Shown: piece after piece, positions 60,160-64,000 of the stretch
Numbering within the stretch: position 1 is the stretch's first letter
Layout: the number at the start of each line of letters is the position of its first letter
Origin: Cyanobacteria bacterium CYA
Lineage (GTDB): Bacteria; Planctomycetota; Phycisphaerae; Phycisphaerales; UBA1924
Reading direction: 5' to 3'
DNA: 64,000 nt
NCBI GenBank assembly: GCA_008363215.1
Contig: RHKP01000009.1
Coordinates: 1-64,000, forward strand
Translations under genes and position numbers: made by a program
The notes under the pieces: generated by a model
Databases searched by the model: none
What the model was told of the DNA's origin: nothing
Seen by the model: the letters and a program-made list of their open reading frames with translations, nothing else

Positions 60160-62751
60160 TCAGCCTCCCGCGCCCGCCGCCGCAATCCAGCCTTCCAGTC
60201 TCTCCCGATCGCCGGGGTTCTTCGTCCGCTCCAGGCGCGCGTTGAGCAGGTCGGTCGCCCACTGCCCGCCGATCGCGGCAATCTGCTCGGCCGCCGCTTC
60301 CCACGCGCGGCGCTCGCGGTCGCCCATGGTTTCAGCAAGCATCGCGCGCACCGCCGCGTCGTCATGCACCATGAGCCTCTTCGCAGCCGCGATGGCCACC
60401 GGTCGCGTGCGATCGTGCGCGCCGGGCCGCGCATACCGCAGCACCACCGACAGCCCTTCGGGCATGTTCAGTTGGCCGAGGCTTTCCAGCGCCGCACGCC
60501 GGATCGCGTCCTGCGGCGAATCGACATCGGCCGCCATCAGCACGATCTTGCCCGCCCCCGTCGCCCGCATGACGCCCAGCCCGCGAATGGCTGCGGCCCG
60601 CACCCGGGAACTCGGATCGTTGAGCGCCCGCTCGACGAGCAGCGCGATGATCTGCTCGCGTGCCTTGCCCGTCGAACCGGTCGGGTGCTCGTAGCCCATG
60701 CGCCCCAGCGCCGCCATGATCTCCTCCCGCACCGAGGGCGACCCGATCGAGCCAGGCCTGCTCGGCGGCACGAGGAAGAACACGCGCGACAGGTCGCCCT
60801 GCGCCTCGAGGGCCTTGACTGCCGCGAGGCGCAGCGCCTCGGGCAAAGTCTCATCGCGTGCCGTCGCGAAGAGCAGCATCGCGCCGGGCGTTCCCTGGGC
60901 GTTGGCGAAGGCCCGCGCCGCCTGGATCTTCGACGCCACCGTCGGGCCCGAAGCCAACTGCTCGAGCCACAATGACGCCGGCTGATCGATCTTCAGTTCG
61001 GCCAGCACCGCAAGGTCGTGGTTATACGCGACGATGTCCGGGCGCGCCGGCAGCGCGATCCGCACCGATGCCGTGCGATCACTCATCGGCAGCGTCTCGA
61101 CGCGCGTCTGCACGCCCCGCTCGCCCGGAAACCGCAGCCAGATCGGCAGGTCGAACACGAATGCCGGGTTCTGCTCGTTGATGGTCTGCGTTTGTTCGAC
61201 GTTGACCAACAGTTCCGACGCCGCCTCGTCCCACACCGTGCTGATCGCCAGGCGCGGGATGCCGGCGCGATACACCCACTGCTGGAAGAACTGATCGAGT
61301 GATTCCCCGCTCACGTCCTCCATGGCCTGCCGGAAGTCGTCGGTCTCCACCGTGGTCAGCCGGTGTCGATTGATATATTCGCCCACGCCGGCAAAGAATC
61401 GCTGGTCCCCCAGTTTCTTCCGCAGCATGTGCAGGATGCTCGCGCCCTTCGGGTAGGGATTGGCCGCCCGCCCGAAGGCCTCCCACGGGTGGTCATAGAT
61501 CTTGCTGGCCATGCCGGGCGTGTTCGGGGCCGTGCCGCGATCGTTTGCGATGATGGCGTCCATGCTGCCCATGATGCCGGCCAGGTAGCCGGCCGGGCCT
61601 TCTTCACGCTCGCGCCACAGGTGGCTCATGTAGGTCACAAATCCCTCGTTGAGCCAGATGTGCTCCCACGAGTTGCACGTGATCAGATCCCCGAACCACT
61701 GGTGCCCCAGTTCGTGCGCGATCAGCCCGTCGAAGTCCTGGTCGATCGCGTCGGCCTGGCTGAAGATCGCCCCGTCGAACATCGACGTGGCGCTGGTGTT
61801 CTCCATCCCGCCGGCCCCGAAGTTCCACACCAGCACCTGCGCGTACTTCGACCACGGATACGGCTCGTCGAGGATGCGCCCGAAATACTCGATCATCTCC
61901 GGAGTGCGGCCGTACGTCACTTCCACGTCGCCGCCCCGCCCCTGCGGCGCATACACCGGCATCGGCAGTTCCGGCGTACCGAGGTCCACCACGTCGAACT
62001 TGCCGACCACCAGCGTCACGAGATAGGGCGTGTGGTTCCCACCGGCCTGCTCGTCCTGCGACCAGTGCCACAGGTCGTACCACTTGAGATCATGCTGCCC
62101 GTCGAGGTCGACGCTCCTGACCACCTTGCGGTCCTTGCCTACAAGCCGCCCGTTTGACACCACCTGGTAGCCCTGCGGACTGGTCACGATCAACTCGGTC
62201 GTGAGCCGGTCGTTGGGAAAATCGTGGCACGGGAACCAGAAACTGTTGCTCTCCGGCTGCCCCTGCGTGTGGATCTGGGCCGCCCGCCCCGGGAACGCCG
62301 GGCTCTGCGTCGTCCACATCAGCCCACGCGGCGGGTCCACGATCCGGTAGTGCGTGATCAACTCCACCTGCTCGCCCACCGGCGCCGGCGGAACAAACCT
62401 GACCACCAGGGTGCGACCGTCGGCCTCAAAACTCGTCTGGTAGCCCGGCGCCTCCACCGACGCGATCTCCAGCAACTGCGCGTCCAGCGTCAGTTCCGAC
62501 AGTTCGTACGCCGTCGGACGCAGGAACAGGTGCTGCACCGCCGACATCTCCGGTGTGTTCATGTCCTCTATTTCCAGTTCCAGCCGCATGTGCTCAAAGT
62601 CCGCTTCCAGCGGCGGCGGGAAGTTCAACGTCCCGGCCTGCGTCTCCTGGCGCGGTCGCGGATCCGGCCCGTGCCCGCACCAGCCGTCGGCATGACAGAA
62701 AGCGCCGGCCGAGGCGAACAGCCCGAAAAGCACACTCGCGTATGTCGTCAT
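60160..62751 (-). CDS. Secreted M1 family aminopeptidase with C-terminal HEAT-like repeats
   Basis: An 863-residue exported protein (signal peptide about residues 1-21, SVLFGLFASAGAF). N-terminal beta domains, then the exopeptidase motif GGMEN (314-318) and the zinc site HELGH (346-350) with the third ligand E369 in HIWLNEGF. The catalytic alpha domain continues through ASILHMLRKKLGDQRFFAGV and a typical VSGESLDQFFQQW. From about 640 the protein has HEAT-like repeats (EEIMAALGRMGYEH; RVRAAAIRGLGVM; IRRAALESLGQLN). It removes N-terminal amino acids; the repeats may bind partners. Its ATG overlaps the stop of the upstream M1 gene by 4 nt (62748-62751). Confidence 0.95.
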   Translation of the reverse strand: MTTYASVLFGLFASAGAFCHADGWCGHGPDPRPRQETQAGTLNFPPPLEADFEHMRLELEIEDMNTPEMSAVQHLFLRPTAYELSELTLDAQLLEIASVEAPGYQTSFEADGRTLVVRFVPPAPVGEQVELITHYRIVDPPRGLMWTTQSPAFPGRAAQIHTQGQPESNSFWFPCHDFPNDRLTTELIVTSPQGYQVVSNGRLVGKDRKVVRSVDLDGQHDLKWYDLWHWSQDEQAGGNHTPYLVTLVVGKFDVVDLGTPELPMPVYAPQGRGGDVEVTYGRTPEMIEYFGRILDEPYPWSKYAQVLVWNFGAGGMENTSATSMFDGAIFSQADAIDQDFDGLIAHELGHQWFGDLITCNSWEHIWLNEGFVTYMSHLWREREEGPAGYLAGIMGSMDAIIANDRGTAPNTPGMASKIYDHPWEAFGRAANPYPKGASILHMLRKKLGDQRFFAGVGEYINRHRLTTVETDDFRQAMEDVSGESLDQFFQQWVYRAGIPRLAISTVWDEAASELLVNVEQTQTINEQNPAFVFDLPIWLRFPGERGVQTRVETLPMSDRTASVRIALPARPDIVAYNHDLAVLAELKIDQPASLWLEQLASGPTVASKIQAARAFANAQGTPGAMLLFATARDETLPEALRLAAVKALEAQGDLSRVFFLVPPSRPGSIGSPSVREEIMAALGRMGYEHPTGSTGKAREQIIALLVERALNDPSSRVRAAAIRGLGVMRATGAGKIVLMAADVDSPQDAIRRAALESLGQLNMPEGLSVVLRYARPGAHDRTRPVAIAAAKRLMVHDDAAVRAMLAETMGDRERRAWEAAAEQIAAIGGQWATDLLNARLERTKNPGDRERLEGWIAAAGAGG

Positions 62752-64000
62752 TGGTTCGTCCCCGCTGATGATTCGGCCCCGCCCGCGGGCTGGAGGCTCT
62801 TGACAATGTTGTACTCGCCCGCCACCGTCATGTTCGGATCGATCCTCACATCCACCGGAGCACGCCCGAGGCGAAAGGCCTGCCGCGCCATCGGGCCTTC
62901 GACGTTCACGTACACGTATCGCCCGGAGCCATCGGCGAACTGAACGTAGATCGGCAGCAGGAAGTGGTATGCCGGATTGATCGCGTCGATGCGCTGGGTC
63001 TGCACCACCTCAACGCTCATACTCGATTCGTCCCAAGTGAAGCCCACGTCCAGCCGCGCGATGCCCGGCCTCATGCACCACTGCTCGAAAAACCGCTCAA
63101 GACTGCGACCACTGGCCTCTTCAAGCGCGCGGCGGAAGTCGCCTGTCTCGGCCTGGCCGAAACGCATCCGGTCCAGGTAGCCCCGCGTGCCGGCGAAGAA
63201 CACTTCGTCACCCAGCCCCATCCGAAGCATGTGCAGCACCCACGGACCCTTGGAGTAGGGGTTGTCGACCTTCATGAACGGCTCGTCGGGATTGGCGTAG
63301 AAGTTGGACACCAGCGGTGCCTGCTCGGGTGACGAGCCGAAGTTGCCTCTACGCTGCGCGTCGGCCCACTCCGCCACCGTCGACAGGTAGGCCGAGCGGC
63401 GGGCCGCCGGATCGTCTCCGGCCAGTTCCTCGTTCCACAGCGCCTCGGCGTAACTGGCCCATCCCTCGTTGAGCCAGATGTGCTCCCAGCCTTTGCAGGT
63501 GACCAGATCCCCGAACCACTGGTGCGCCAGTTCGTGCGCCACGATGCTGCGCAGTTCGTCCCGGCTCTGGTAGGCGGCATAGGGGTAGAACGTCGTCGCC
63601 GATGTATTCTCCATCGCGCCGAAGTCAAACCCGCGCGTGATGACCTGGTCGTACTTGTCCCAGGGATACGGCTCGTCGAACAGACGCTCAAAATAGGCGA
63701 TCATCGCCGGCGTCTCGCCGAATGCCTCCCGCACATGCTCGCCGCGACCGATCGGCGCCCACACCCCGATCGGCAGCCCCGGGCGCGCCGAGTCGGCCCC
63801 GCCCAGTTCCACACGCTCAAGAGCCCCGATCACCATCGTCACCAGGTAGTTGACGTGCGGCTGGCTCTGGAGCCAGTGGAATCGCGTCCGACCGCCCGCC
63901 AGACTCTTGCGCTCCACCAACGTGCCGTTGGACACCACCTGGAGGGGGTCGTCGACGGTGACGATCAGTTCGGTCGAGAGCCGCTCATTCGGGAAGTCGT
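62748..64000 (-). CDS. M1 family aminopeptidase, partial (runs off the right edge)
   Basis: A C-terminal fragment of about 417 residues; the reading frame continues to position 64000 with DFPNERLSTELIVTVDDPLQ, so the N-terminus lies outside the window. Motifs: FGAMENTSA and HELAHQWFGDLVTCKGWEHI followed by WLNEGWASY (zinc site). VKPE-type regions are absent, but YSKGPWVLHMLRMGLGDEVF and the SLERFFEQW block match the neighbour. It ends without HEAT repeats, in an Ala/Gly-rich tail. It is paralogous to the 60160-62751 protein and coupled to it by a 4-nt overlap. Confidence 0.94.
   Translation of the reverse strand, partial: DFPNERLSTELIVTVDDPLQVVSNGTLVERKSLAGGRTRFHWLQSQPHVNYLVTMVIGALERVELGGADSARPGLPIGVWAPIGRGEHVREAFGETPAMIAYFERLFDEPYPWDKYDQVITRGFDFGAMENTSATTFYPYAAYQSRDELRSIVAHELAHQWFGDLVTCKGWEHIWLNEGWASYAEALWNEELAGDDPAARRSAYLSTVAEWADAQRRGNFGSSPEQAPLVSNFYANPDEPFMKVDNPYSKGPWVLHMLRMGLGDEVFFAGTRGYLDRMRFGQAETGDFRRALEEASGRSLERFFEQWCMRPGIARLDVGFTWDESSMSVEVVQTQRIDAINPAYHFLLPIYVQFADGSGRYVYVNVEGPMARQAFRLGRAPVDVRIDPNMTVAGEYNIVKSLQPAGGAESSAGTNQ

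Overview
The window is a 64-kb piece of a high-GC bacterial chromosome. Several features point to the phylum Planctomycetota, most likely a Phycisphaerae/Phycisphaerales lineage. These are many secreted proteins with dockerin-like DxNxDGxxDxxD calcium loops, two type II pseudopilin-like proteins with the H-X9-DG motif, an ASPIC/UnbV FG-GAP protein, a PEP-CTERM-like tail, a bL34 with a non-canonical N-terminus, and metal-peptidase-rich secreted proteins. No insertion sequence, prophage, CRISPR array or origin was recognised. Almost all DNA is ordinary housekeeping sequence in short operons.

Layout. Positions 1-1044 are mostly non-coding: 15-bp repeats, a (CG)7 tract, a C12 run, two terminator hairpins, and a short ORF resembling the tail of planctomycete recombinases. 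Positions 1045-5261 hold a coiled-coil protein, inorganic pyrophosphatase, a Tat-exported sugar isomerase-like protein, a pseudopilin and metF. Positions 5287-11043 are the most distinctive part: three secreted proteins on the minus strand built from cohesin-like domains, dockerin-like calcium loops, an SGNH-type hydrolase region and a PEP-CTERM-like anchor. Positions 11467-18192 carry a glutamine-amidotransferase-like hydrolase, a DUF4340 protein, a PDZ protein, an APH-fold kinase, YicC, SecG and triosephosphate isomerase. Positions 18558-25247 hold PEP carboxykinase, tRNA-His(GUG), a fructosamine-kinase relative, a PilZ-REC-Hpt protein with substituted phospho-acceptors, and GyrB.

Positions 25810-30042 hold the rarA / 5-formyl-THF cyclo-ligase / L,D-transpeptidase operon and a divergent PlsC acyltransferase. 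Positions 30031-38971 form a minus-strand series read epimerase, AsnB, ABC-exporter-like protein with a degenerate ATPase, RuvX, LolA-like protein, TPR-zincin. Positions 39214-42186 are ffh and another dockerin-type secreted protein, followed by a strong terminator. Positions 42187-51732 include a 29-residue micro-ORF, a HEIFH zincin-like protein, an OPT-family transporter, rpmH, rnc, a second pseudopilin under a promoter with a palindromic spacer, and an FG-GAP/UnbV protein. Positions 51955-55594 hold an NfeD-like/flotillin pair, an AIM24-family protein and a c-type cytochrome. Positions 55617-59914 are a division/cell-wall cluster (rsmH, LysM protein, ftsL-like, ftsI). The right end has two translationally coupled M1 aminopeptidases, the second running off the edge.

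How the genes may work together: the secreted modular proteins, anchors, zincins and M1 peptidases suggest an envelope that displays hydrolases. rsmH-ftsL-ftsI, the L,D-transpeptidase and the LysM proteins serve wall growth. NfeD plus flotillin organise membrane domains. AsnB plus the ABC-like protein and epimerase look like a surface-polymer or modification unit. All functional statements are inferences from motifs read by eye; no database search was run.
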